Shown: piece by piece, positions 17,515 through 26,511 of the stretch
Position numbering within the stretch: position 1 is the stretch's first letter
Layout of the letters: each line of letters starts with the position of its first letter
Assembly: GCF_004340875.1 (NCBI RefSeq)
Contig: NZ_SLXQ01000011.1
Location: forward strand, 62,001 to 126,000
Direction: 5' to 3'
DNA from: Tamaricihabitans halophyticus
Lineage (GTDB): Bacteria > Actinomycetota > Actinomycetes > Mycobacteriales > Pseudonocardiaceae
Length of the DNA: 64,000 nucleotides
Position numbers and translations under genes: made by a program
The notes under the pieces: generated by a model
The model's database searches: none
What the model was told of the DNA's origin: nothing
Seen by the model: only the letters and a program-made list of their open reading frames with translations

Positions 17515-19842
17515 ATGAGGCAGAAACGCACCTGGTGGCTTTCCGCGGTCACCGCGATCGCACTGACCGGAGCACTCGCGGCACCACCAGTGTTGGCCGT
17601 GCCCACGACGGCAGAAGGCGCGGCGGAACCGATCACTGATCCGATACCCGAGGACCCGGAACGCGCCAGTCTGGGCCTCGTACTGGAAGAGTACGCCCAG
17701 CTCCCGGCTACTGACCCGATTCCGGACCCCACCGACGAACGTCTGATGCGGCACAACCGGATCAACTACATCGGCGAGGTCCCAGATGAATCCGGCCGGC
17801 GCTACGTCCCAGACCTGAATGGTCCGCTGTATCTGCTCGACGGCAAGGATCAGCACGTGTACCTGGACTTCGCTTCCCGTTTCGACCGTTTCTTCTCCGG
17901 CCGAGGACTCGGCAGCGGGTTCGGGTTCGTTACCTTCCATCCTGAGTTCGCCAAGAACGGCAAGTTCTACACCGTCCACACCGAAGACGAGAAGGCGATC
18001 GAAACCGAGGAACCAACGTACCCCAACCAGCCGGACGCCACCGTGCAGAGCGTGGTAACCGAGTGGACGGCCAGTGACCCAGGCGCGAACGAGTTCCACG
18101 GAACACACCGGGAGATCTTCCGGTTCGGGTTCACTACCCAGATCCACGCGATACAGCAGATCGATTTCAATCCGACCGCCCGTCCCGCGGACCCGGATTA
18201 CGGGTTGCTGTACCTCGCGGTCGGCGACGGCGGTATCGGCGTCGGCACTGACGTTCCACAGGACCTGACCAACCCGGCAGGCAAGATCCTGCGAATCGAC
18301 CCGTCCGGTGACAATGGACCCAACGGTGCCTATGGAATACCGCCGGACAATCCCTTTGTGGGCCAGCAGTCGACGCTCGGCGAGATCTACGCCTACGGGA
18401 TGCGCGACCCGCATCGTTTCACCTGGGATCCAGCCGGTAGGAACGCGATGTATCTCGGCCACATCGGACAGCACGCGATCGAAGCGGTGTATGAGGTACG
18501 TGCCGGTGACAATCTCGGCTGGAGCGAACGCGAAGGCAGGTTCAGGTTCGACCCTGAGCACCAGTGCTACCTCTATCCACTGCCCGACGACGACGCTGAA
18601 CTTGGCTATACCTATCCAGTCGCGGCCTACGATCACGATCCGCCACTCAACTGGCCATGCAATTCGGACAGCGGGCATGCGATCTCCGGCGGTCAGGTGT
18701 ATCGCGGTGCCGAGCTGCCGCAGCTACGCGGCAAGTACATTTTCGGAGATCTCGTTGATGGTCAGGTGTTCTACACCGACGTCGCGCGAATGAAGCGCGG
18801 AGCGCCACGCGCGCCCATTCATGAGCTGCAACTTTTCGACACTTCCGGAACCCAGCTCAGGATGAGCGATTTCGTCGCGGACGGCCGAGTTGATCTGCGC
18901 TTCGGCATGGACACCTCGGACAATCTGTACCTGCTGGCCAAGGCGAACGGAAAGATCTGGCGGGTCGCCGATACTCGGCCAGCGGTACCGTCCGAGGTGA
19001 CCAAGCAGGTGGCAGGCAATCTGGTCGCACATTACGACTTCGAACGGCCGTTCGCCGCGGACGACACCCAGGAACTCGACCGTGGCGACTCGAACACGCT
19101 ACTCGAGCTCCTCAATGGCGGTACCGATATGCGAGTGCCCGATGGCGCTTTTCCAGGCAGCAACAACGCCCTGCAACTGCGTCAGGTCGCCCCGGAACAG
19201 CCCGGCAACGACGATTGGAAAGCCGGCGTGTGGAGTGACGACGGCGACGGCGTGGAGTCGTTGCGTGCCTTCAACGGTGCCGACGGGATGACGATCATGG
19301 GTTGGTTCAAGATGACCGGGGAGAATCCCAGTCCGAACCCCACTGCTCCGGACCCGCGCGACCGGTTCAACGCGGTCGGGTTGGCCGGCGTACTCAGCGG
19401 CGATTCGGACGGACACGATGTGCGGGCCCTGCTCGAGTTGATCGAGGTCGACGGTGAGCTCAAACTTGTGGCGCTCGGTCGACGACTCGACGGCGGCGCA
19501 TCGCAAACCTTCGCAGCGCACAACGACTGGCAGCAGGTTCTGCCGCCTGGCCAATGGGTCCATCTCGCCGCTACCTTCGACTTCACCACTGGAACCATGG
19601 CGTTGTACGCCAACGGCAAGCCACTTCCCGGTTCCTATACGGTCGACGGCGATCCCTGGCAGGTCGACGGGACCGGCACAACGGCATCGAACCCGCGTGG
19701 AATCAAGATCGGCGGTAGCTTCCCGCAGAACGACAGGGAACGCAATCCGTGCAACTGTCGGGCGGACTCGCTGATGTTCCTCGATACGGCCGCCGACGCC
19801 AGTGTGATCAAGCGCCAGTATCAGCGCTTCTTCACTCGGTAG
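17515..19842 (+). CDS. secreted GSDH-type sugar dehydrogenase with C-terminal LamG-like domain
   Basis: 775 residues from the ATG at 17515, preceded by AGGAG and followed by a Sec signal (basic MRQKR, hydrophobic core, cleavage near VLAVPTT). Residues about 60-500 form the glucose/sorbosone dehydrogenase beta-propeller: GSGFGFVTFHPEFAKNGKFY, NPAGKILRIDPSG, EIYAYGMRDPHRFTWDP, AGDNLGWSEREG and SGGQVYRGAELPQLRGKY. Members with activity use PQQ to oxidise aldoses outside the cell. Residues about 530-775 are a concanavalin/LamG-like beta sandwich (VAHYDFERPF, WVHLAATFDFTTGTMALYANGKPL) likely to bind carbohydrate. It lies 67 bp after the sugar-enzyme operon and could generate its substrate. Confidence 0.8.
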   Translation: MRQKRTWWLSAVTAIALTGALAAPPVLAVPTTAEGAAEPITDPIPEDPERASLGLVLEEYAQLPATDPIPDPTDERLMRHNRINYIGEVPDESGRRYVPDLNGPLYLLDGKDQHVYLDFASRFDRFFSGRGLGSGFGFVTFHPEFAKNGKFYTVHTEDEKAIETEEPTYPNQPDATVQSVVTEWTASDPGANEFHGTHREIFRFGFTTQIHAIQQIDFNPTARPADPDYGLLYLAVGDGGIGVGTDVPQDLTNPAGKILRIDPSGDNGPNGAYGIPPDNPFVGQQSTLGEIYAYGMRDPHRFTWDPAGRNAMYLGHIGQHAIEAVYEVRAGDNLGWSEREGRFRFDPEHQCYLYPLPDDDAELGYTYPVAAYDHDPPLNWPCNSDSGHAISGGQVYRGAELPQLRGKYIFGDLVDGQVFYTDVARMKRGAPRAPIHELQLFDTSGTQLRMSDFVADGRVDLRFGMDTSDNLYLLAKANGKIWRVADTRPAVPSEVTKQVAGNLVAHYDFERPFAADDTQELDRGDSNTLLELLNGGTDMRVPDGAFPGSNNALQLRQVAPEQPGNDDWKAGVWSDDGDGVESLRAFNGADGMTIMGWFKMTGENPSPNPTAPDPRDRFNAVGLAGVLSGDSDGHDVRALLELIEVDGELKLVALGRRLDGGASQTFAAHNDWQQVLPPGQWVHLAATFDFTTGTMALYANGKPLPGSYTVDGDPWQVDGTGTTASNPRGIKIGGSFPQNDRERNPCNCRADSLMFLDTAADASVIKRQYQRFFTR

Positions 19843-19871
19843 CTGGTCACGGCCGACCGCGAGGCAGGCCG

Positions 19872-19925
19872 CGGCGCCGGTGCTGGGCACGCCAACGCCA
19901 CACCACGTGCCCAGCACCGGTGCCG
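19872..19925. terminator. strong hairpin between convergent genes
   Basis: A 14-bp perfect stem (19877-19890 with 19907-19920) extends to 19 bp with one G-U pair (19872-19890 with 19907-19925) around a 16-nt loop. It lies between the dehydrogenase stop (19842) and the convergent RibD-like stop (19962) and can serve both strands. No U tract is present, as is usual for actinomycete terminators. Confidence 0.75.
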
Positions 19926-19961
19926 GCGCGGCATGGACGGTGCGCCCAGTTCGGGACGACG

Positions 19962-20630
19962 CTAGGCACCACGAACTCGATAGCGCAGCAGTACCAGATC
20001 TCCGATCGGGAGCGCTTCCAGTAGCCGCATTGGACGGTGCTGGCTTTGCGGGAAGGCCGCCGCCCGCACGAAGCTGGGCGCGTTCGGGTCACCGATGAAA
20101 AACGGCGCGTAGACGAGATGCAGCTCGTCGACCAGATCCGCGGTGAGAAACGCCGTGTGCATCTCGCCACCTCCTTCGACGAGTAGGCGCTGAATCCCCC
20201 TGCGGGCGAGATCGGCGAGCACCTGATGCACCTCGACCGGATCCCCCGCATCGACCACGGTAGCCGCAGCACCCAACCGGTCCGCGGTGGCGTGTGCGGC
20301 CGCGGTACCGACATACACGAGCTTCGCGCATTCGCCAGTGGTGAAGAACCGAGCATCAGGATTCAGCTCACCGCCGTTGGTCACGGTGACCTTGGTCGGC
20401 GAAGAGCCACGCCCGGCGGCTTCCCGTTCCCGCCGGTACTGCTCAGATCGGACCAACAGCCGGGGATCGTCCGCCCGAATCGTGTTCGCGCCAACCAGGA
20501 TCGCATCGGCGTCGGCTCGTATGCGGTCAACCCTGGCGAAGTCTTCCGCGTTGGAGAGCAATAACCGCTCATCGCTCGCATCGTCGATGTAGCCGTCCAA
20601 CGACGCGGCGACCGAGAGCACGACATACAT
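19962..20630 (-). CDS. RibD C-terminal domain / dihydrofolate reductase-like protein
   Basis: 222-residue reductase of the RibD_C family, NADPH-dependent and DHFR-folded. Visible are MYVVLSVAASLDGYIDD at the N-terminus, the ILVGANTIRADDP segment and the LLVEGGGEMHTAFL nucleotide-binding loop. The deaminase half of RibD is absent. Stand-alone members reduce the riboflavin pathway intermediate or other pyrimidines, but many actinobacterial copies are uncharacterised. Single gene, no operon partners. Confidence 0.85.
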   Translation of the reverse strand: MYVVLSVAASLDGYIDDASDERLLLSNAEDFARVDRIRADADAILVGANTIRADDPRLLVRSEQYRREREAAGRGSSPTKVTVTNGGELNPDARFFTTGECAKLVYVGTAAAHATADRLGAAATVVDAGDPVEVHQVLADLARRGIQRLLVEGGGEMHTAFLTADLVDELHLVYAPFFIGDPNAPSFVRAAAFPQSQHRPMRLLEALPIGDLVLLRYRVRGA

Positions 20631-20695
20631 GGCTCCGCATCCTACGCCGGCCTTGGCGCATCGCCCGCGAACCCGCTGTCCGATGGGCGCGGTGG

Positions 20696-22087
20696 CTACT
20701 GGCTAGCTCGGGCGCCACCCTGGTCAGCGTATTCCTCGGTGAAGTTCACGTCCTTGGTCTCCGGACCGGCAAGCGCCGCCCCGACGATAAAGAGCGCGCC
20801 TACCGCGAGCAACACCATGCCCGTGTAGTTGAACGGCATGATCGCGCTCAGCCCAGCCTGGTAGAACGCGTAGAAGGATGGCGCCACCACGGCAAGGCTG
20901 TACGCAAGGCCGTATCCGGAGGCACGAATCGAGGTCGGGAACCGCTCGTTGATATAGGCGGTCAGCATACCCCACGGGCCGACCACGAGCTGTACGAGCA
21001 GAATGGTGGCGCAGATCGACCACAATGTACTCGTGTGCCCGAAATACACGAGAAGGAAATACAGTGGTACCGCTCCGCATGCCATCATCATGCTTGCCCA
21101 CAGCAGAAAACGGCGCCGACCGAACCGCTGACTGAGCACGGCGGCAGCGACCTGGGATCCGGCGAGCAACACATAGGAAACGACCAGAAGCAGCGTGGCC
21201 AGTTCACTGGAGAGACCAACGCCGTCATCGCCAAGCAAGATCGGCAGGTTCGCGGCTACCGGTTGCAACGACAACCAGAAACCCGTCATCAGGGCAAAGA
21301 CCTGGAAGAACTTGCCGAGGTTCGCACCGGAGAACAGCTGTTTGAGCGGTGACTCGGTCCGCTCGGTCTTGGTGAACACTTCGGACTCTTCGACGGACCG
21401 GTGGAAGTACCACACCAGCACGAATGACAGCACGGCGCCGATGATGAACGGAACTCGCCATCCCCACTGCGCATAGGCCGAGTCCACGCCGCTCGAGGGC
21501 AGTACAAGCAGCAGTAGCAAGGTGATCAGCGATACGGACGCATACGCCAGCGGAAACCCGGTATTGATAATTCCACTGTAGAGCCCGCGCTTGTGTCGTG
21601 GCGCCGCCTCCATCGCGAGCGGATTGGCCCCGGTGTACTCGCCACCGAGAAAGACGCCGGCAAGCAACCGGAGCAGGATGAACAGAATCACGCTGCCGAT
21701 GCCGATCTGTTGGTAACCGGGCAATAGCGCGATCAACAGGGTGACCACACCAGCACCGGTGATCGCCACGATCGTCACGCGCTTTCGCCCAACGGTGTCC
21801 GCGAGCTTGCCAAAGATCGCGGCGCCGACCGGGCGGCCGATCAATGTAGACGCGAAGATCGCGCCACTGACCACGGCAACGCCCGTGGTGCCAAGATCTG
21901 GCGATACGAAGTAGGCGATCGCCGGGGCCAGGGCCACGATCGGCAAGTAGATATCGAACAGATCGACGTAGAAACCAAACCAGGCACCGAGCATCGCCTT
22001 GCGGGCACGTCTATTGGTTCCAACGGTGTCCTGAGACGGCGTGGGTACCCCGGCGGCCTCCGGGGACGGAATGTCGTGTGTCGCCAT
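20696..22087 (-). CDS. MFS transporter, metabolite:H+ symporter (MHS) type
   Basis: 463-residue twelve-helix transporter. The N-terminal GFYVDLFDIYLPIVALAPA and the GRPVGAAIFGKLADTVGRKR loop between helices 2 and 3 are typical of the metabolite:H+ symporter group (shikimate, benzoate, alpha-ketoglutarate carriers). The ATG at 22087 is preceded by GAGGTG. Its promoter carries the same element as the promoter of the CoA-ligase operon at 23091, so it very likely imports that pathway's acid substrate. Confidence 0.85.
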   Translation of the reverse strand: MATHDIPSPEAAGVPTPSQDTVGTNRRARKAMLGAWFGFYVDLFDIYLPIVALAPAIAYFVSPDLGTTGVAVVSGAIFASTLIGRPVGAAIFGKLADTVGRKRVTIVAITGAGVVTLLIALLPGYQQIGIGSVILFILLRLLAGVFLGGEYTGANPLAMEAAPRHKRGLYSGIINTGFPLAYASVSLITLLLLLVLPSSGVDSAYAQWGWRVPFIIGAVLSFVLVWYFHRSVEESEVFTKTERTESPLKQLFSGANLGKFFQVFALMTGFWLSLQPVAANLPILLGDDGVGLSSELATLLLVVSYVLLAGSQVAAAVLSQRFGRRRFLLWASMMMACGAVPLYFLLVYFGHTSTLWSICATILLVQLVVGPWGMLTAYINERFPTSIRASGYGLAYSLAVVAPSFYAFYQAGLSAIMPFNYTGMVLLAVGALFIVGAALAGPETKDVNFTEEYADQGGARASQ

Positions 22088-22195
22088 GGACAGCACCTCA
22101 CGATCGGCGGGGAGGTGAATGAGCACCGGCTCGAGGGCCCGGCCTGCACCCGTGCCCTCGAGCAACGAGGACGGTCACGGGGACTCGATCTGACC

Positions 22196-22246
22196 ATGCT
22201 GCGACGTCTTCCCGTTCCGGTCAAGAGGGTGACATCGCTTTTTCAC
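22196..22246 (-). promoter_or_regulatory. promoter with shared regulatory element (MFS side)
   Basis: Minus strand: -35 TTGACC (22224-22219), 17-bp spacer, -10 CAGCAT (22201-22196). Directly upstream, 22246-22229 reads GTGAAAAAGCGATGTCAC, with inverted GTGA/TCAC ends. The block from AAAAAGCGA to TTGAC is repeated, in the same orientation and with the same distance to the -35 box, ahead of the CoA-ligase operon (22991-23015). A weaker related tract lies about 20 bp farther upstream. Confidence 0.55.
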
Positions 22247-22274
22247 GAAAACGGCTTCGCTTTTGGCGACAACA

Positions 22275-22907
22275 CTATGCCGAGCCGCGCTCCCCAGGAA
22301 AGAACAGGCCGTGCCAGGCACGTGTCACGATCATCGCGGCGTCGGAGACAGGCACGGTTTCGCTCGCGTCCCGCAGATCCTCGTGCGCGTACCAGACATA
22401 GGCGGACTGTTCCACCATGCACGCGGCGGCTTCCGCCACGTGCCGAGCGGGCAGACCACCGCTTCGACTGATGCCATGCAGCGCCTGGAGCGAGCTAACG
22501 AACCGGTCGATGTGCCGATTGCGCATCTTGAACCAGAAATCCCGAAACCGCGCGTCCACATTGGCCGCTTCGATCAGCGCGCGCATCACGTCCCGGTTCG
22601 CGTAGTAGTGTTCGAGGTAGCCAAGATTCGCGTCGAACAAGGCGTCGAAAGGCGCGCTGCCGAAGTCGTGCTCGGTGGTACCACTGACACGGTAGAGCTC
22701 ATCGTGGATATCCCCGATGAGCGACTCGAAGACGTCTTCCTTGTTCGTGAAGTATCGATACAACCCGCCGAGCGAGACCCCCGTCTCCTCGGCGATGGCA
22801 CTCATCGTCGCGCCAACATAGCCGTCCCTGGCGAAGACTCGCCGCGCCGCACCAAGGATCTGACTCCTCGTACGCTTGCCCTTCGGAGTCGTCGGAACCG
22901 CCGTCAC
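22275..22907 (-). CDS. TetR/AcrR family transcriptional regulator
   Basis: 210 residues from a GTG start with GAGGG upstream. The TetR helix-turn-helix occupies about residues 12-58 (RSQILGAARRVFARDGYVGATMS, then TGVSLGGLYRYFTNKEDVFES). The C-terminal ligand domain resembles regulators of fatty or aromatic acid-CoA pathways. It is divergent from the CoA-ligase operon and next to the MFS gene; both flanking promoters carry one conserved element, so this protein is the prime candidate to bind it, possibly responding to the CoA thioester. Confidence 0.88.
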   Translation of the reverse strand: MTAVPTTPKGKRTRSQILGAARRVFARDGYVGATMSAIAEETGVSLGGLYRYFTNKEDVFESLIGDIHDELYRVSGTTEHDFGSAPFDALFDANLGYLEHYYANRDVMRALIEAANVDARFRDFWFKMRNRHIDRFVSSLQALHGISRSGGLPARHVAEAAACMVEQSAYVWYAHEDLRDASETVPVSDAAMIVTRAWHGLFFPGERGSA

Positions 22908-22990
22908 CTGGTGCCCTCCCTCGCCCTCTCGAGTTCCCGTCGGGATTCATCGTACGGGCCAGATGAGGCAGAAGCGACTCGCGTATCGAA

Positions 22991-23038
22991 AAAAAGCGAC
23001 GTCACTATCTTGACTTGACGGAAGACTAAGCCGACGAT
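22991..23038 (+). promoter_or_regulatory. promoter with shared regulatory element (CoA-ligase operon side)
   Basis: Positions 22991-23015 repeat the element seen upstream of the MFS gene, ending in -35 TTGACT (23010-23015); a 17-bp spacer leads to GACGAT (23033-23038) as -10. Only three positions differ between the two copies from AAAAAGCGA through TTGAC. The ligase ATG is at 23091. Confidence 0.5.
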
Positions 23039-23090
23039 GGGAGCACGCCGGACGAGGCTTCGGCGCCCTCCCCCATGGCGAGGAGTCGAG

Positions 23091-24689
23091 ATGTCCCAGA
23101 TACCGCAAGGCACCGCGACGGACTACTACCGACAACAGGGCTGGTGGCCCAACGAACCCGTTACCGCCAGGTTCGCCCGGCTGGTCTCCGCCGAACCCAG
23201 CGTCACCGCCGTGCGCGACGATCAGGGTCAGCGGCTGAATCGCGCCGAGCTGTGGCGATCGGCCGAACACGCAGCGGCCACCCTGGCTAGATACGGCGTC
23301 GAGGCCGGCGCCGTCGTGTTGATCTGCCTGCCGAACACCGTGTTCTGGCAAACCGCCTACCTCGGCTGCCTTCGCCTCGGCGCGATTCCCGCGACGATCC
23401 CGGTCACCACGGACCCCGAGACGCTCGGCTACGTTGCCGACTTGATCGGTGCCGCGGCCTTGATCGCGGCACCCGACTACCACGGGAACAGCGCCGGAGC
23501 CGCCGCGTACGGTGCCGCGGAACGCAGCGGCCGATCACTCGTCCTGTGGCTGTCCAATGCAGATACACCAGTGCGCACGGGTGGGCAGCGCGCCGAGGCA
23601 ACGCCCCGCGCCGGCCTACCGGATATCGCCCAGTTGATGTTCACCTCGAGCACCACTGGTCCGCCAAAGGCGGTGGCACACACCGAGAACACCTTGTCCG
23701 CGGTCAATCTCGGATTCGCGCGACGATTCGACCTCACCGCGAGCGACACCATCTTCATGCCGTCCCCACTGGGGCACAGCGTCGGTTCCTGGCACGGTGC
23801 GCGACTGTCCTTGTTCACCGGCGCCGAACTCGTACTCCAGCAGCGATGGGAACCCCGCCACGCTAGGGAGCTCATCAATGCGCACGGCGCTACGTTCACC
23901 GCGGCCGCGACACCCTTCCTGAAGGACCTGGTGGACACCGCCGCGGACGGCGACCGTGCCGCGCTCGGCAGTTTGCGTACTTTCCTCTGCGGTGGCGCGC
24001 CAGTACCGCCAGCCCTGCTCGAGCAGACCGCGGTATGCGCACCGAACACCTTCGTTTCCGTGCTGTGGGGCATGACCGAGGGCGGCGTGACAACCTGTCT
24101 ACCAACCGATCCGGCCTCGCTGGTCGCGGCAAGCGCGGGCACCGGCCTACCCGGACTGGAGCTTTGCACGGTGGACGAGCGGGGCCAGCCGGTCGAGCCA
24201 GGCACCGAAGGCGAGTTGGCGATGCGCGGTCCTGGCGTCTTCGTCGGCTACATTGGACAACCGGAGCTCTATCACGAACAGCTCACCGAGCACGGTTTCT
24301 TCCGTACCGGCGACCTCGCCAGGCTCGACGAGGTCGACGGCGTCGAGTACCTCAAACTCACCGGTCGGTTGAAGGATCTGATCGTGCGAGGAGGGGTCAA
24401 CATCTCCCCCGTGCCACTGGAAAACGCCCTCGCGGCGCATCCTGCCGTGCGGCGCGTAGCGGTGATCGGCGTGCCCGACGAGCGACTCGGCGAACGCATT
24501 TGCGCCGTGGTGGAGCCGAGCAGCACGCTGCCCGAACTGACCACCCTGACCCAATGGCTCGGTCAACGTGGACTTCCTCAGCGTCACTGGCCGGAAAAGC
24601 TCTGGGTCATCGATGGCATGCCACAGAACGCGACCGGCAAGATCCGCAAGGTTGACCTGCGCGAGCGCGCGGCGAAGGAGCTGGGATGA
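23091..24689 (+). CDS. acyl-CoA synthetase (AMP-forming ligase)
   Basis: 532-residue adenylate-forming enzyme that activates a carboxylic acid as its CoA thioester. The phosphate-binding motif is TSSTTGPPK at residues 185-193 (Ser in place of the usual Gly at position 187). Further motifs are WGMTEGG, the hinge region TGRLKDLIVRGGVNISP, and the catalytic lysine K517 in NATGKIRKV. The N-terminus (DYYRQQGWWPNEP) is like cyclohexanecarboxylate- or dihydroxybenzoate-type ligases. AGGAG precedes the ATG. First gene of a seven-gene operon. Confidence 0.87.
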   Translation: MSQIPQGTATDYYRQQGWWPNEPVTARFARLVSAEPSVTAVRDDQGQRLNRAELWRSAEHAAATLARYGVEAGAVVLICLPNTVFWQTAYLGCLRLGAIPATIPVTTDPETLGYVADLIGAAALIAAPDYHGNSAGAAAYGAAERSGRSLVLWLSNADTPVRTGGQRAEATPRAGLPDIAQLMFTSSTTGPPKAVAHTENTLSAVNLGFARRFDLTASDTIFMPSPLGHSVGSWHGARLSLFTGAELVLQQRWEPRHARELINAHGATFTAAATPFLKDLVDTAADGDRAALGSLRTFLCGGAPVPPALLEQTAVCAPNTFVSVLWGMTEGGVTTCLPTDPASLVAASAGTGLPGLELCTVDERGQPVEPGTEGELAMRGPGVFVGYIGQPELYHEQLTEHGFFRTGDLARLDEVDGVEYLKLTGRLKDLIVRGGVNISPVPLENALAAHPAVRRVAVIGVPDERLGERICAVVEPSSTLPELTTLTQWLGQRGLPQRHWPEKLWVIDGMPQNATGKIRKVDLRERAAKELG

Positions 24690-25492
24690 ACGCCGTACCC
24701 ACCGCGACCATCACGCTGCGCGATATCGACGTACGGTATCGGGAAGCCGGTTCGGGCCCCGCCGTGGTGCTGGTGCACGGCCTGGCCGAGGATCACCTGA
24801 GCTGGCACGTCCAGCAAGAGACGCTTGCCGGATTCCGGACCTACGCCTATGACCTCCGTGGACACGGCGGCACCACGCAGGGCGTTGGCCAAGGCACCCT
24901 TGCTCAGCTGCGCGACGACCTCGGCGCTTTTCTACGGGAAGTCAGCGGGCCGGCCTACTGCGTAGGTTTCTCGCTTGGTGGAACAGTGGTGCTCGCCGCG
25001 GCGGCCGCGGAGCCGGATCTCGTCACGGGCGCCGTGCTGATCGGCACCTCCACAGTGGTGGGTCGCGCCGCCGCCGAGTTCTACGCCGAACGGATTGGCA
25101 GGGTGACCGATCAGGACAGTTCCGCACTGGCCGAAGCTCTGCACGCCGACACCGCCGCCGCCCTGGTCAATCCGGCGAGTGATGTCGACGCGATCACCCA
25201 ACGCCGGATCGTCGCGGTTGGCGACGGCGGCGGGTACGCGAACGCGGCACGCGCGATGGCGGGGCTACGGTCGGCGCCACTGACCCCGGAACTGGGTTCG
25301 GTGCGCTGCCCGGTGTCGGTGATCGGCGCGGAACACGACACGTTCTGCCCACGCAAGGCCGCCGACATCATCCGCGAGGCGCTGCCGCATGCGACATACA
25401 CCGAGATTGCCGATGCCGGCCACCTGATGAACGTCGAACAACCCGAAGCCGTCACCGCGAGTATCACGACCGCACTGGAAGGGATGAGCTGA
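24686..25492 (+). CDS. alpha/beta hydrolase
   Basis: 268-residue alpha/beta-hydrolase. The oxyanion motif is VLVHGLAEDH, the nucleophile S96 sits in GFSLGG, the acid is probably Asp in GAEHDTFCP, and the catalytic His is in ADAGHLMNVEQP. Size and motifs resemble enol-lactone or ring-fission-product hydrolases as well as esterases. ATGA overlap with the CoA ligase. In this operon it could hydrolyse a lactone, ester or thioester intermediate; which one cannot be read from sequence. Confidence 0.85.
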   Translation: MNAVPTATITLRDIDVRYREAGSGPAVVLVHGLAEDHLSWHVQQETLAGFRTYAYDLRGHGGTTQGVGQGTLAQLRDDLGAFLREVSGPAYCVGFSLGGTVVLAAAAAEPDLVTGAVLIGTSTVVGRAAAEFYAERIGRVTDQDSSALAEALHADTAAALVNPASDVDAITQRRIVAVGDGGGYANAARAMAGLRSAPLTPELGSVRCPVSVIGAEHDTFCPRKAADIIREALPHATYTEIADAGHLMNVEQPEAVTASITTALEGMS

Positions 25493-25495
25493 CAG

Positions 25496-26497
25496 ATGGA
25501 TCGTTGGGGCCTGTCCATGGGAGTGAGCCCGCGCGAACCGCTGAGTCGAATCAGCGAGCTCGCCACCGCAGCGGAGAACTACGGCTTCGATGCCATGTGG
25601 TTCATTGACTTCCAACTCGGTATGAAAGACGTGTACGCGGCGATGAATCTCGCCGCCCTGGCCACCGACCGCATGCACGTCGGCGCGGCCGTCACGAACC
25701 TCGTGACTCGTCATCCCACCGTCACCGCGAATGCCACCGCCGCGCTCGACGAACTGTCCGGTGGGCACGCCATGCTCGGGCTGGGCGCCGGCTGGTCCTC
25801 GGTATACGGCGCGGGTGGTCAACCGTCCAAACTGGGCGATCTCAGGGCAGGGATCGATGAGTTCCGCGCATTGTTCAGTGGCGCCGAGGTGGACCTGTAC
25901 GGCAGCCAGATCCAGCTCGCCACGGCAACACGGCAGATTCCGATCTATCTCGCGGTTTCCCAGCCAGGAATGCTCCGGCTTGCCGGGGAGAAGTGCGACG
26001 GCGCGATCCTGATGGGCGCCGCCGACCCGGAGTTCTGCCGCTGGCAACTCGACTATCTCAACGAGGGCTTGGCCAATGCCGGTAGGGATCGCGCCGAGGT
26101 ACTTGTCGATCTGGTCGTGACCATGAGTGTCGCCGACGACACCGAAACCGCACTTGGCGAGGTGCGCGCCTGGGCGACGAGCCAAGCGGCGACCTTTGAT
26201 GTGTGGCGGCAGATGCCACCGGCATGGGAACGCTTCCGACCCGAGTTCGCCGCCGCGCGACAGGGCTACCACCTTGTAGACCACCTGTCCCTGCGTGCCG
26301 ACCACAAACAACTCGTCAGTGACGAGTTCGTCCGTTCGGTGGCGCTCGTCGGCAACGAGCGGGAATGCGTCGAACGGTTGCGCGAACTCGCCGCACTGGA
26401 CATCGACCGGATCACTGTCGCATTGCTCTCCGGTGGACGGATGCGACGCATGGCCCAGCTTGCGGAGCAGATCATTCCCGCGGTCGGCGGCAACTGA
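25496..26497 (+). CDS. LLM-class F420-dependent oxidoreductase
   Basis: 333-residue luciferase-like TIM barrel of the methylene-tetrahydromethanopterin-reductase-like group. Recognisable pieces are ENYGFDAMWFIDFQLG, AALATDRMHVGAAVTNL, LSGGHAMLGLGAG and IPIYLAVSQPGML. Actinobacterial members use F420H2 or FMNH2 for hydride transfer or monooxygenation; an F420H2:NADP oxidoreductase is encoded at 58273. Lies 3 bp after the hydrolase stop within the operon. Confidence 0.85.
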   Translation: MDRWGLSMGVSPREPLSRISELATAAENYGFDAMWFIDFQLGMKDVYAAMNLAALATDRMHVGAAVTNLVTRHPTVTANATAALDELSGGHAMLGLGAGWSSVYGAGGQPSKLGDLRAGIDEFRALFSGAEVDLYGSQIQLATATRQIPIYLAVSQPGMLRLAGEKCDGAILMGAADPEFCRWQLDYLNEGLANAGRDRAEVLVDLVVTMSVADDTETALGEVRAWATSQAATFDVWRQMPPAWERFRPEFAAARQGYHLVDHLSLRADHKQLVSDEFVRSVALVGNERECVERLRELAALDIDRITVALLSGGRMRRMAQLAEQIIPAVGGN

Positions 26498-26511
26498 AGG
26501 AGACCGGAACC

